DNA of 64,000 bases from Sporopachydermia quercuum (Eukaryota; Ascomycota; Sporopachydermiomycetes; Sporopachydermiales; Sporopachydermiaceae). Shown here piece by piece: positions 55,801 through 64,000 of this stretch; the stretch's first letter is position 1, and each line of letters starts with the position of its first letter. Position numbers and translations under genes: made by a program. Below the pieces are notes generated by a model. It searched no databases, was not told where the DNA came from, and saw only the letters and a list, made by a program, of their open reading frames with translations. The stretch lies in assembly GCA_001599295.1 (NCBI GenBank), contig BCGN01000004.1, positions 1,365,676-1,429,675 on the forward strand. Reading direction: 5' to 3'.

Positions 55801-57372
55801 TGTATTAAGGATGAAGTCTTTTTCAATTTCATTCAAGATCTTGCTTTTCCATTCCATTGAAAACACCGAGTAGTTACAACTTTCAATGTCATGTCTGAAC
55901 TCTGCAATCTTTTCTTCTGAATGATCAGCTGATATCTTCTTGATATGCTCATTCAGAATAACGGATTGTTTCCTTATCATCTCATTTTTCTTTCTCAAAG
56001 AATTCAAATCTTTTGAGCGAGTTTCTATTTGCCCAAGTTCTATTCTTGTTTTTTCAAGATAAGATTTAAGTTGTTCAACATGAGTTAATAGATTGCGTTT
56101 TTGTTCAGAGGAATTTTCTTTCATGGAATGAATACCATTTTCTAACTCTTCGTGCTTCTTTACAGAAGAGTCATATTCAGTATTTAGCTTTTCTAGTTCT
56201 CCTTCTAACCGCTTTACTTCTTCTTTTGCCATAATCAATTTAATGTTGGAGCTTCTCTGACTTTCCTTCAGAACACTGGTTTTCTTATTGACATTATTGG
56301 TGGTGGAATTTTTCATTCTATCACGTAATATCTTTTTTGCTTTTTGTAGTGGTGTTATAGTGCAATAGGATTCTATTTCTTCTGCTATTATGGCGTTCTT
56401 AACTTCTTGAAGCATGATATGCTTTTGGGTCAATGATTGCAGAGAAGTTTTGATACTGGACTTTTTTTCTCTTTGATCGATGTCTTCCGTTCTATTGCTA
56501 TCATTTTGAATAGCGCTACTACTTGAAGTAATTCCTTTTGGTGCTGATGATGGAGAACTCTTATGTGTACTGGACATGTTATGCGAGGATTGGTCTTTTC
56601 TCGGTGTTGAAACAGAAAAAGATAGTGAAGCAGAAGAAGATGACCTCATACTATTGATTATAGACGAGCCTGAATCAATGATCTTTTGAACTAGTTCTTC
56701 TTGCTCTGAAGTGGTGGATTGTTTCGTGCTCAGTAAATAGGAATTTAAAGGTTCAACTTCAGAGAACAAACATTTAGTATGAACCACGGGATTCAAATCC
56801 GTCAACGCGGAAAGAACACTCTCTCCATCTTCGCCTACGAATGATTCCATCAGCTTTCTGGTGGTACTAGCATCTTGAGCTGAAGATAGTGCTGTTTTCA
56901 AAACGTTGAGATGAGAATTTGAAGTCTTGATATTAATGCTACTGGGTTTCGACTGGAAATTTGTATGCGAGATAACAACAACATCAATTCTATACCATGT
57001 ATCTCCTTTCAGGTTATCAATAGTAACCTTTGATTCGTTTGCCGAAAGTCTAGCAACACCAAACCCGTTTAGAAACACGTCTGTCTTGAATATTAGCTTC
57101 TCATTCCCATTCCATTTCCAACTTATGCTAACCGAATTTGCAGTTAAGTCTTCTACAATGACCTTAGGAGCTTCTGGAATACTAATACCTAATTTTGACT
57201 CTAATGATACTTTGGACTCTGTTGACACTATTTTCAATCTTTGCCTTGCCCAAAATATAACCATGGTATATACGACTCCTAGAAATAGGTAAAGAAATAT
57301 CGTTTCAGCAGCATCCTCCTGTTTACTGCTTCGCTTCAGTATCGAGTCAAACAGATTATAACGCTCCTCCAT
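52837..57372 (-). CDS. membrane-anchored FN3 and coiled-coil protein, 1511 aa, function unknown
   Basis: One uninterrupted frame. Residues 24-42 form a single membrane segment (IFLYLFLGVVYTMVIFWA) followed by basic residues, suggesting an N-terminal anchor with a cytosolic body. Residues about 66-160 form a fibronectin type III-like domain (PKVIVEDLTANSVSISWKW, VTIDNLKGDTWYRIDVVV). A Ser-rich stretch, then a long coiled coil (about 320-570, heptad-rich Glu/Lys/Leu: SNIKLIMAKEEVKRLEGELEK and after). The remaining 900 residues are Ser/Asn/Gly-rich, with basic patches (KKFIKKEKQ, KGSKSKRIGKSFRGLSL) and a final KFRRLSLFRKGEDKK. Proteins with this TM-FN3-coiled-coil order occur in fungi, but I cannot assign a role; tethering or scaffolding at ER or cell cortex is only a guess. 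It ends close to tRNA-Tyr. Confidence 0.85.
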   Translation of the reverse strand: MEERYNLFDSILKRSSKQEDAAETIFLYLFLGVVYTMVIFWARQRLKIVSTESKVSLESKLGISIPEAPKVIVEDLTANSVSISWKWNGNEKLIFKTDVFLNGFGVARLSANESKVTIDNLKGDTWYRIDVVVISHTNFQSKPSSINIKTSNSHLNVLKTALSSAQDASTTRKLMESFVGEDGESVLSALTDLNPVVHTKCLFSEVEPLNSYLLSTKQSTTSEQEELVQKIIDSGSSIINSMRSSSSASLSFSVSTPRKDQSSHNMSSTHKSSPSSAPKGITSSSSAIQNDSNRTEDIDQREKKSSIKTSLQSLTQKHIMLQEVKNAIIAEEIESYCTITPLQKAKKILRDRMKNSTTNNVNKKTSVLKESQRSSNIKLIMAKEEVKRLEGELEKLNTEYDSSVKKHEELENGIHSMKENSSEQKRNLLTHVEQLKSYLEKTRIELGQIETRSKDLNSLRKKNEMIRKQSVILNEHIKKISADHSEEKIAEFRHDIESCNYSVFSMEWKSKILNEIEKDFILNTIFTQKFQKLDQALKEAEEQEKHADEDYENIKTNVSHLVDRALGNVEHKLSSRRSEDALPGDRQLNHSTGSPAGSLKHAGQPMTSSTSSNRLIMPGIIGSAGSSELLSAPTPSMNMYATVTGAPSTSRPIHQPMRNSSAPANPWGQLTGSGPIIDLDGTHIEQPPTRSSVEMDHTSGFFQSNHSTLLDLSPDDNLLQVSLDMPMGSRSPNEGPSLQNNQSHLLNPSFSNIAASGYSNIANVNQLDNQLPSNVLDGSFSPQTSYQSSLWGKNEDMGGSNSALHSNMGISSLDSSAERSNADYHSLPLSYLFNQSSSRGIDSSGGFKGNADDVLSADTSRDSGYFSISPINSGQTNSILFNMVGNSMAESSPAFSGTTGLSAPGKKSNSVDYSTSRISAEYLAPIPLASTNKPEFDPFKTHASSFSNSSLSPTLQEVRLAEEKQRMIGIHDDVNKNKYVSPRKVPSHFNDGSLSNVNNLMEFPIESQEQGPEHENHLTSPKKFFDFFSRKSNNKNEEQGNNNRNAISAPATQNVQSAVLNSKFSSKLFKKQSGTTDNDTSLMSAFAFGKNKHENEKSLAMTLKETRRNRQRSESYSSVISGNSLLGNDVWKMRDDEKDKLTNHGNLLSGVNNGVPNQNFELASRLNPNSNLTVSPLQSGTSYHVRSTSGVTSLSAGGTNTSFTQGSSYGGNSISPSDFDMSFMHSDEVTNNSGNDVSISKLSDVSDSLKSELESQSMGMFSSWKLLSRKKEKLETEDNEISGTSDTIGGQSDGKQGIVKKPSKKFIKKEKQAGELTAKTPKALSPVKASPGYRDNTTGEVSSTKKSSKMKNYFNSPMKGSMRIFGMNGENKHGSDDNENSVASTTAAKTDVFTQTKNHLDSALVESEENEFLDDNDITNDEDFAVHQLNHYSSIEDTSDTESVSSVNKGSKSKRIGKSFRGLSLSKRVSNLGGSTGDEADEITPLNVSDHSLKFRRLSLFRKGEDKKQPE

Positions 57373-59002
57373 TATGTATCACTATGGTATGTAGTTCCAT
57401 TTGTATCAATCTCTTTTCAGCGCCAATTCTCTTATAGCAAGAATAATTTTCAGTTACAGCAACCTTTTCCTTTTATCGACGACATTCATTATCGTGAAAT
57501 AATACAATTTAACTATATGGTCAAACACTATACGCTGATAATTCTCCTTACAATGAACAAGGAAGAANGTAAGAAAAAGTATACGCTCAGTCACTCATTG
57601 TTCGTTGATAAGTATCACTCACTACAAATGTAAATGATTTGTTTATACACCACAGAAGTGCATTATAAATCACCACAAACAACAAGCAGGAACGAAAAAA
57701 TTGATGGAGATGATGAGACTGGGATAACGCGAGGGGACTTCTCGAGAGCTCTATCTTAAAGTTTTTCTTCCTTTTCCATCATTTTTGATGAGATAAACTT
57801 CCTTCCATAATTTCGTATTTTCGAATATTTCAGTTGTGCCAATGCTATAAATAGGTTGATATTATTTTGCAACGAAGCTTGATCTATACAAATACATAGA
57901 AGACAGATAAATACTATAATGAGGAGANTTGGTTTTCTTTTTTATAAGCTATGTATATTAAGATAGTCTCTTGTAGATATTGAACTACTGTTGATTCATT
58001 CTTGCATATCCGAACCATTAATATGTTTTCCCTTAATTTACATTTGTAATGGTATCTTCACCATTTGCATTACCGAGGATAAGATCTGATGAAGTATGAA
58101 AACTTCAGCAAATATTTGAATAACTGATGTATACATATGATAATGACTCATTTCTTCGACGATATCTTTCATCAAATGAATCTAGCATATTGCGATGCAT
58201 CACCATGCATTGGGCTGCGAATCCATACATGGTTTATACTGAAAAATTCTTAATTTTTATGTGTGAGTATGCAGCCATTTAAAATCTCACTTGAGTTCTG
58301 TTCCAACGATATCTTGCCGGAATAACCAGTGATACATTCCAAACCATTTTGAACTTTATTTGTATGGGTAAATAATGATCAATCCATCCTACTTCTGACA
58401 TTGTGAGCGGGTATATCACAAACTACTCTATTGGGCAATTTTTGACAATGACACATTTTGCAATTCCAAATAAAGCGAAACATTATAAATATTGTTCAAT
58501 TGATGGAATATCTCCTTTATTTAACCAGGGCCTTTTGAGGCCAAAAAAAAATCTATCAAATCGCTATCTTATTTCTGAAGAAGCTATTTCTAATAGACTT
58601 ACTGCCATTGAAAGTACTGGAATTCACTCAAGCTGACAGTCATCATAGCATTTTGTGTCAATTCTTCAGTGCGCTGTATTGTATGTATTCTTTGCTGTTA
58701 TCTATGTGAAACTGATACTGTGGAGAGTTTTTGACAATTGATTATCAATTCTCGTTGAATACATTTAGCTTGCTACTCAAGTAAAAAGGAAATGTTATAG
58801 TAATACTAACGGAAAACCCATATTCTAGTGATCTTGAAGAATAATCAAAAGGATTTTGCTATGACAATCNTATACAATTGGTAATCAATATCAACACCTA
58901 AATTCATTTTTCAGAAAGCCATAGGAAATTTTGTTCATTGTTACCAAACACTAAGAATTAGAACCATTAGATTGTCGCTGTATTTCTCCATTAACAAGCA
59001 AG
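57373..59002. other. divergent intergenic region, FN3 gene/GLY1
   Basis: About 1.6 kb. Ambiguous bases at 57568, 57928 and 58870. Small frames at 58131-58286 and 58403-58636 (+) are protein-like in parts but unrecognised. A good leader-intron candidate for GLY1 is listed separately. Confidence 0.55.
58681..58828 (+). other. probable intron in the GLY1 5' leader
   Basis: Perfect donor GTATGT (58681-58686), perfect branch TACTAAC (58804-58810) and a TTCTAG acceptor 18 nt after the branch; 148 nt, within the range of coding introns here. The downstream exon has stops in frame with the GLY1 ATG, so it would be a noncoding leader exon. Confidence 0.45.
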
Positions 59003-60088
59003 ATGTCTACAGAATCAAAACATTTGAGATCTCATAACGAGTTCCGCAGTGACACTTTTAGTACACCAACACCGTCTATGATCCAAGCGATGGCAACAGC
59101 ATCATTAGGTGACGATGTTTACGGTGAAGATGAAACAACAAACAAGTTTCAAGCGCGTATTGCCGAATTATCAGGTAAAGAAGCTGCTTGTTTCTGCGTG
59201 TCTGGTACCCTATCAAATCAAATAGCTCTTCGAACACATCTTAAACAACCTCCCCATTCAGTATTATGTGATTACAGAAGTCATGTATATACTTCTGAAG
59301 CTGGTGGGTTAGCAACTCTTTCCCAAGCAATGGTAATTCCTGTTCATCCTGCGACAAAAGGCCATATTACCTTAGAAGATGTCGAGAAGAATATTCTACT
59401 AGATGAAGATGTTCATTATGCGACTACTCGTGTGATCTCTCTTGAAAACACATTACATGGTACTATCCTTCCGTTAGATGAAATTAAAAGAATCTCAGCT
59501 TATGCTAAGAAAAATAATTTGAAACTTCACCTTGACGGAGCAAGACTATGGAATGCATCTGTTAAAACTGGGATTTCAATAAAAGATTACTGCAGTTATT
59601 TTGATTCCGTTTCATTATGTTTATCGAAAGGTTTAGGAGCTCCAATAGGATCTATATTGGTCGGTGATGCCGACTTTATTAAAAGGGCTATTTGGTTCAA
59701 GAAACAAAATGGTGGAGGAATCAGACAGTCAGGTCTTCTGTGTGCAGCAGCGAATATCGCAATAGATGAAAACTGGCAAGCAATGGCAAACGTGCATCGA
59801 AAAGCTGAAGAGACCGCTGAATATTTCAAATCACTAGGCTTTTCTTTCTTACTTCCTGTCGAGACGAATTTTATTTTCCTGAACCTCTCAGAAAAAAATA
59901 TTTCGGATGCCTTGCTTGCCGAGAAAGGTACAAAATATGGTGTGAATGTAAATGGTAATAGATTGACATTCCATTATGCAATTAGTGACGAAGCTGTTGA
60001 AAACCTGAAGAAAGCAGTAAAGGAAGCTTTAGAGGATGCAAAGGGTAATCCTAGTATCAATGCCACCAGAACATATGGTGCTTTATGA
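59003..60088 (+). CDS. GLY1: low-specificity L-threonine aldolase
   Basis: PLP enzyme cleaving L-threonine (and allo-threonine) to glycine and acetaldehyde; main cytosolic glycine source in yeast alongside SHMT. 361 aa, family length. Features: FRSDTFSTPTPSM at the start, GDDVYGEDETTNKFQ, the HLDGAR motif (176-181, PLP ring contact), and the Schiff-base lysine in LCLSKGLGAPIGS (Lys209), followed by FKKQNGGGIRQSG. ETNFIFLNL is conserved near the C-terminus. A CTG codon encodes the conserved Leu there. One intron in the 5' leader is likely. Same strand as the molybdenum cofactor sulfurase 1 kb downstream; no functional link evident. Confidence 0.97.
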   Translation: MSTESKHLRSHNEFRSDTFSTPTPSMIQAMATASLGDDVYGEDETTNKFQARIAELSGKEAACFCVSGTLSNQIALRTHLKQPPHSVLCDYRSHVYTSEAGGLATLSQAMVIPVHPATKGHITLEDVEKNILLDEDVHYATTRVISLENTLHGTILPLDEIKRISAYAKKNNLKLHLDGARLWNASVKTGISIKDYCSYFDSVSLCLSKGLGAPIGSILVGDADFIKRAIWFKKQNGGGIRQSGLLCAAANIAIDENWQAMANVHRKAEETAEYFKSLGFSFLLPVETNFIFLNLSEKNISDALLAEKGTKYGVNVNGNRLTFHYAISDEAVENLKKAVKEALEDAKGNPSINATRTYGAL

Positions 60089-61113
60089 TAGCAGTATGAG
60101 CCCTGGGCAAAATACACACTCAATTGAATTATAGAATATTTATCATTTGTTACTAATGCCAGTAATTCAACAGGCCCAATAAAAATAACAAATTTTTCAA
60201 TTGTACCAATAAACATTTGTTGGAACGTGATAAGTCAATCAATCATCAACCATCTAACATAACCTGTGCAGGGCCACGTGATCTTGAACTGGAATCTGCC
60301 TTTTTTTGTTGACCTCGTCGGTTTTCTCTCATATATAAGCTTCACGAAACTATTGAACGTCAACTACATCATATTTATACTCTCCAGCTCTACCGTACCC
60401 CCCTATTCCCTACTAAATGACCAATTATCCCGTCTTATACCTGTCGTCTCTGTTTTTCTATCGTCAATTTCAAGAGCCTTTTCTTCTCATTGTCCTCCTG
60501 AACTAAATATTCGGTTTGCCCCGAATCTTTTAAAGAGTTAAACTCAAACCTTAACCTCCGCGGTATACTTAAGCTTCCACCCATCAAACTTAACTTTTTA
60601 TCGTTAAACTTAAAAATTTCATCATCTCTTCCCTGCTTTCCAATATATTCATCTTCTTTTCCTCCATGGTGGTTGTCATCTCTGGCATTTGACAAACCAA
60701 AAGCTTTTATGTATGTTGATATTCATATTTAAGTGGTTGTATAGTAGAAACCACTATTAACTTAGAATATCAAGCAAATATTTGCTAGATTCAAGTAACA
60801 CAAGAAAAGTTATCATTGATTGAGTTGCTCATGATATCCATGATATGTATATGAGTGTGATGACAGAAGATAGAGCAGAATTCGTTGAAGACACGAAAGT
60901 TTGATAATTGTTGATTGACGATTTTGCTGGTGGAATATTTACATTTGGAATGGCCGAAATAAAGATCTGAGCTGAAAAAACAATTATTTGCTAATCCCGA
61001 AGACAGGAAAGTTAGGTTCTCCCGAGAATCAACACCAACGCTTTTCCATAATCTATAAACCTCGTACTATTCCATAGGCACTCACACCTATTTAAACTCA
61101 AAATACATCACCA
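60089..61113. other. intergenic region, GLY1 to molybdenum cofactor sulfurase
   Basis: About 1 kb with a CACGTG core at 60275-60280 and overlapping small frames on both strands (60266-60541 +, 60435-60695 -). Presumed promoter of the sulfurase gene. Confidence 0.55.
60435..60695 (-). CDS. doubtful charged frame, unrecognised
   Basis: 86 open codons, the first in-frame ATG being internal. The composition is charged and soluble (KEDEYIGKQGRDDEIFKFND, SIPRRLRFEFNSL, QEDNEKKRLLKLTIEKQRRQ), unlike chance T-rich frames, and it ends at CAG/GTATAA, a possible donor. It might be an exon of a small minus-strand gene, but I could not find convincing partner exons and recognise no family. Confidence 0.2.
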   Translation of the reverse strand: MSNARDDNHHGGKEDEYIGKQGRDDEIFKFNDKKLSLMGGSLSIPRRLRFEFNSLKDSGQTEYLVQEDNEKKRLLKLTIEKQRRQV

Positions 61114-63828
61114 ATGGGTACTATTAACAGTCAAGCACAGGGAAAACTAGGGTATATAAAGAATATCAACAAAATCAGAGAAACAGAATATCCTCACATT
61201 AAAGATAATATTTATCTTGATAACGCTGGAACAACCATCTACCCTAAGTCTCTTATCGAAGAATGCTCTAATTCACTACTTAATCCTGATGTGCCCTTTG
61301 GCAATCCTCATTCCAAGTCACCAGCATCGAAAGCGTCAACAGAAATCATAGATAAAGTACGTGGCAAAATTCTTGGGTTTTTCAAAGCTTCCAGTGATGA
61401 ATTCGATGTTGTGTTTTGCAGTAATGCAACGGCTGGATTTAAAACAGTTACTGACTTAATGATTGCTTCCTATGGTTATAAAAATGGTTGGAATTATATA
61501 TATCCTACAGATTCACATACATCTCTGATAGGTGCCCGAGAATTAGCAGCACAGTTTTACACATATGAACCTTCTCTCAGTGAAGAAAAAGACTTTAGTT
61601 GTCTTCCTATTATACAACATCTATCATCCCAATCGGAGCGCTCATCAAACGATCAAAATATGAATAATTTCAGCTTTGGGTCATTAATCACATTTACAGG
61701 TCAATCAAATTTCACAGGACTAAAATATAACTACAAATCGACTATAAACTATTTGAATACCAATCAAACAACTACACAAACTTTCAATTCAAGTACTTTC
61801 ACTCTTTTAGACGCTGCGGCTCTTTCATCCTCATCACCGCCAGATCTTTCTAATAGCAAATTAGCACCAGACTTCACAATAGTTTCATTCTATAAAATCT
61901 TTGGGTTTCCTGACGTTGGCGCTTTGATTATAAAGAAATCACCGAAAATTACATCATTGTTGAAAGCTAGAAGTTATTTCGGTGGTGGAACTGTTGAATC
62001 TGTATGCATTAATCAGTCGTTTGCACCTAAGAAGCAACAGTTACATGAAATGTGTGAAGACGGAACATTACAATTTCATTCTATAATACAATTGGATAAA
62101 GCTTTTGATGTTTACCAAAGGATATATGGTTCTATGGATGTAATAAAGTACCATGTGTCATTTTTAACGAAATATCTATATGACCAATTGATACAATTGA
62201 AATATCCTTCAACAGATGCACGTTTAGTTGAAATCTATACTAATGGTGACACTATTCATGACTCAACTATTCAAGGTCCTGTTTTATCATTTAATTTAAG
62301 AGACATCGATGGAAACTATATTGGATATGCTAATTTTGAGGCTCTGGCTATTTTAAAAAAGATCAACATTCGTACAGGCACTTTATGCAATACGGGAGCT
62401 TCTAGTAAATGGATTGGATATAATGATGACTTTATTATAGCTAATCATGGTAGAGGCCATGTGTGTGGTGATACAATGGACGTAATAAATGGTGTACCAA
62501 CAGGAGCTATTCGGATTAGTATTGGTGCTTTCAACTGTACAGAGGATGTTGATGAGCTTATTTCTTTCATCAAAGAGTACTTTTTAGGTAGGGATTTTAA
62601 CTTGGATCATAGACATGCTATGGCTAAAGGTAGCAAAGTGCACTATTCGGAAAAGGAGGAGAATATTGCTCATAATAAGAATAGGAACGAGGGTGATGAA
62701 AGGGATCTCGCGATTCCCAATGGTACTACTCCTTTTACCAGTGAGGTCGTTTCAACGGAGATGCCCAATTCAATAGGTAACACATCTCAATCATTCTTAG
62801 CAACACCAATCATTAAGTCTTTAGTTATTTATCCTATAAAATCCTGTTCACCAATTATATTAAGCCAAGGAAGATGGCCATTGGATCTCCAAAAGAATGG
62901 TTGTCTGAAATACGATAGGGAGTTCTGTTTAATTAATCTATTAACTAAACGTATAATGACTCAAAAGCAGTACGGCCAAATGACAAGTATTTTTCCTTTT
63001 ATAAATAGTCAACAAACTATTATGAAGGTTTACCATAAGAGAAATGGAAATGATCATGATAGTACCGCTAGTAGAAGCAGCGACTTCATTAGTATTCAAT
63101 TACAACAAGAGACCAATTATAGCACAGAAATCATAGAATTAACATCAAATGCTTGTGAGAAAAGCAGCTTTATACAATTTTTCAAAGATGATGATATAAT
63201 CCATTTCTTCTCAAGTGCTATTGGTATCCCATGTACTTTAGCCAAATGCTTAGATGGAACAGCATCATCGAATCATGGAAATCAATCGTACATTAATCAC
63301 CCACCAAGCTCAAATCTATCGAGCAAATGTCCTTTTTTACTTATCTCAGAACCAAGTGTCGATCAGTTGAAACAGGACGTTGAAAACAATAATGGGGATT
63401 CTAGTAGTATTACTGCTCTCAATTTTAGAGGGAATATTATTATTGATAATGCTACCAATAATATGGCCAGTGGTAATGGTATTACCACTGCCACTAATAC
63501 TCCAAGTGATTATCTTACACCTTATATCGAAGATTCATGGGAAAGAGTCAAAATCGGTGATTATTCATTCCAATTGATTGCACCTTGTGAAAGATGTCAT
63601 ATGGTTAATATTAATGGCAATAATGGTAAATTACAACAGGAGCCTTATTTAACACTTTCAAAAAAGAGGAAATTTGGAAGAAAGATTCTGTTTGGTCAAT
63701 ACCTGAGATTTGCTCCAAGAGATTCTTTAATCCCAGGAGCTAATGGTAACCATAATGATAGTGACAACGACTATGCTGTTTGGCTGTCTGTTGGTGATAA
63801 GATCAGCGTTGAAAAGTATAAATGGTGA
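61114..63828 (+). CDS. molybdenum cofactor sulfurase (NifS-like + MOSC)
   Basis: Converts the oxo molybdenum cofactor into the sulfurated form needed by xanthine dehydrogenase and aldehyde oxidase (family: human MOCOS, Aspergillus hxB, plant ABA3). 904 aa, family length, one exon. N-terminal class V aminotransferase: IYLDNAGTTIYP, GNPHSKSPAS, the PLP lysine in SFYKIFGFPDVG (Lys261), YFGGGTV, and GHVCGDTMDVINGVPTGAIRISIG. The persulfide cysteine is Cys425 in RTGTLCNTGA; the family usually has RTGCFCNxGAC, so the two flanking cysteines are replaced (Thr423, Ser430). C-terminal MOSC part: MOSC N-terminal barrel (VIYPIKSC, 572-578), FRGNIIID (about 771), and the CERCHMVNI site (825-833) with EPYLTLSKKR. 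Low-complexity insertions lie at about 165-250 and 500-560. Most budding yeasts lack this gene. Confidence 0.94.
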   Translation: MGTINSQAQGKLGYIKNINKIRETEYPHIKDNIYLDNAGTTIYPKSLIEECSNSLLNPDVPFGNPHSKSPASKASTEIIDKVRGKILGFFKASSDEFDVVFCSNATAGFKTVTDLMIASYGYKNGWNYIYPTDSHTSLIGARELAAQFYTYEPSLSEEKDFSCLPIIQHLSSQSERSSNDQNMNNFSFGSLITFTGQSNFTGLKYNYKSTINYLNTNQTTTQTFNSSTFTLLDAAALSSSSPPDLSNSKLAPDFTIVSFYKIFGFPDVGALIIKKSPKITSLLKARSYFGGGTVESVCINQSFAPKKQQLHEMCEDGTLQFHSIIQLDKAFDVYQRIYGSMDVIKYHVSFLTKYLYDQLIQLKYPSTDARLVEIYTNGDTIHDSTIQGPVLSFNLRDIDGNYIGYANFEALAILKKINIRTGTLCNTGASSKWIGYNDDFIIANHGRGHVCGDTMDVINGVPTGAIRISIGAFNCTEDVDELISFIKEYFLGRDFNLDHRHAMAKGSKVHYSEKEENIAHNKNRNEGDERDLAIPNGTTPFTSEVVSTEMPNSIGNTSQSFLATPIIKSLVIYPIKSCSPIILSQGRWPLDLQKNGCLKYDREFCLINLLTKRIMTQKQYGQMTSIFPFINSQQTIMKVYHKRNGNDHDSTASRSSDFISIQLQQETNYSTEIIELTSNACEKSSFIQFFKDDDIIHFFSSAIGIPCTLAKCLDGTASSNHGNQSYINHPPSSNLSSKCPFLLISEPSVDQLKQDVENNNGDSSSITALNFRGNIIIDNATNNMASGNGITTATNTPSDYLTPYIEDSWERVKIGDYSFQLIAPCERCHMVNINGNNGKLQQEPYLTLSKKRKFGRKILFGQYLRFAPRDSLIPGANGNHNDSDNDYAVWLSVGDKISVEKYKW

Positions 63829-64000
63829 TAAGAAAGCTGTAGCCATGGTTAGATACGCGGATCAACGAATATGTAATAAGTGATCCGATGCAAATAAGGA
63901 AATATCAAACAAAAGGCAAGAATGCTATAATTAGCTTCCTGTCACTATTGTCATCGGGACAGTCGTTCAATAATAGTGGTATGTGGTATGTAGTATTAGT
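63829..64000. other. 3' flank of the sulfurase gene to window end
   Basis: 172 bases, no feature seen. Confidence 0.5.

Noticed and set aside
58131-58286. 51-codon frame (MYTYDNDSFLRRYL...) upstream of GLY1 that looks partly protein-like
   Set aside because: Too short, no family recognised, and no exon partners with good splice sites.
1-64000. Transposons, LTR elements, integrated viruses, CRISPR arrays, rRNA genes
   Set aside because: No transposase, reverse transcriptase, integrase or capsid-like frames, no long terminal repeats, and no spacer-repeat arrays were seen.

Overview
This is AT-rich nuclear DNA from an ascomycete budding yeast (Saccharomycotina), outside the S. cerevisiae/Candida core. 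The gene set is yeast-like: HSP60, HUL5, CHO2, MTR3, COG1, VRG4, SMI1/KNR4, ENP2, PUF3, APC2, GLY1 and AGE2. About a third of the genes carry introns, with GTATGT/GTAAGT donors and TACTAAC-type branch sites, and intergenic spaces of 1-3 kb are wide for a yeast. CTG codons fall at conserved Leu positions in HSP60 and GLY1, so the nuclear code looks standard. Two genes, a molybdenum cofactor sulfurase and a cytochrome b5-acyl-CoA dehydrogenase fusion, are more typical of filamentous fungi and suggest a lineage that kept ancestral metabolism. I cannot name the species.

Layout: 0-8.1 kb holds AGE2 (-, 3 exons), a 4-exon cytochrome b5 gene (+) and HSP60 (+). 8.4-24.9 kb holds HUL5 (-), CHO2 (+, 2 exons), MTR3 (-, 2 exons), tRNA-Thr(CGT), COG1 (-) and VRG4 (+, 2 exons). 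25.4-35.5 kb holds SMI1/KNR4 (-), a CTP1-like mitochondrial carrier (+, 2 exons), a peroxisomal acyl-CoA synthetase ending SKL (-) and ENP2 (+). 35.7-39.0 kb holds an unrecognised minus-strand gene split by one in-frame stop and one frame change, in a stretch dense with ambiguous bases. 40-49.4 kb holds PUF3 (-), APC2 (+) and the b5-acyl-CoA dehydrogenase ending AKI (-). 49.4-52.8 kb has only tRNA-Pro(TGG) and tRNA-Tyr(GTA). 52.8-64 kb holds a 1511-residue membrane-anchored FN3/coiled-coil protein (-), GLY1 (+) and the molybdenum cofactor sulfurase (+).

There is no operon-like organisation. Functional links are loose: the synthetase and the acyl-CoA dehydrogenase both carry PTS1-type tails and could serve peroxisomal acyl-CoA breakdown; CHO2, COG1, VRG4 and AGE2 serve membranes and the secretory pathway; HSP60, PUF3 and the carrier relate to mitochondria. 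The strongest unusual signal is in PUF3: a consensus intron of exactly 99 codons has no in-frame stop and encodes hydrophobic segments, so splicing could switch between soluble and membrane-bound forms. I found no transposons, viral relics, CRISPR arrays or rRNA genes.
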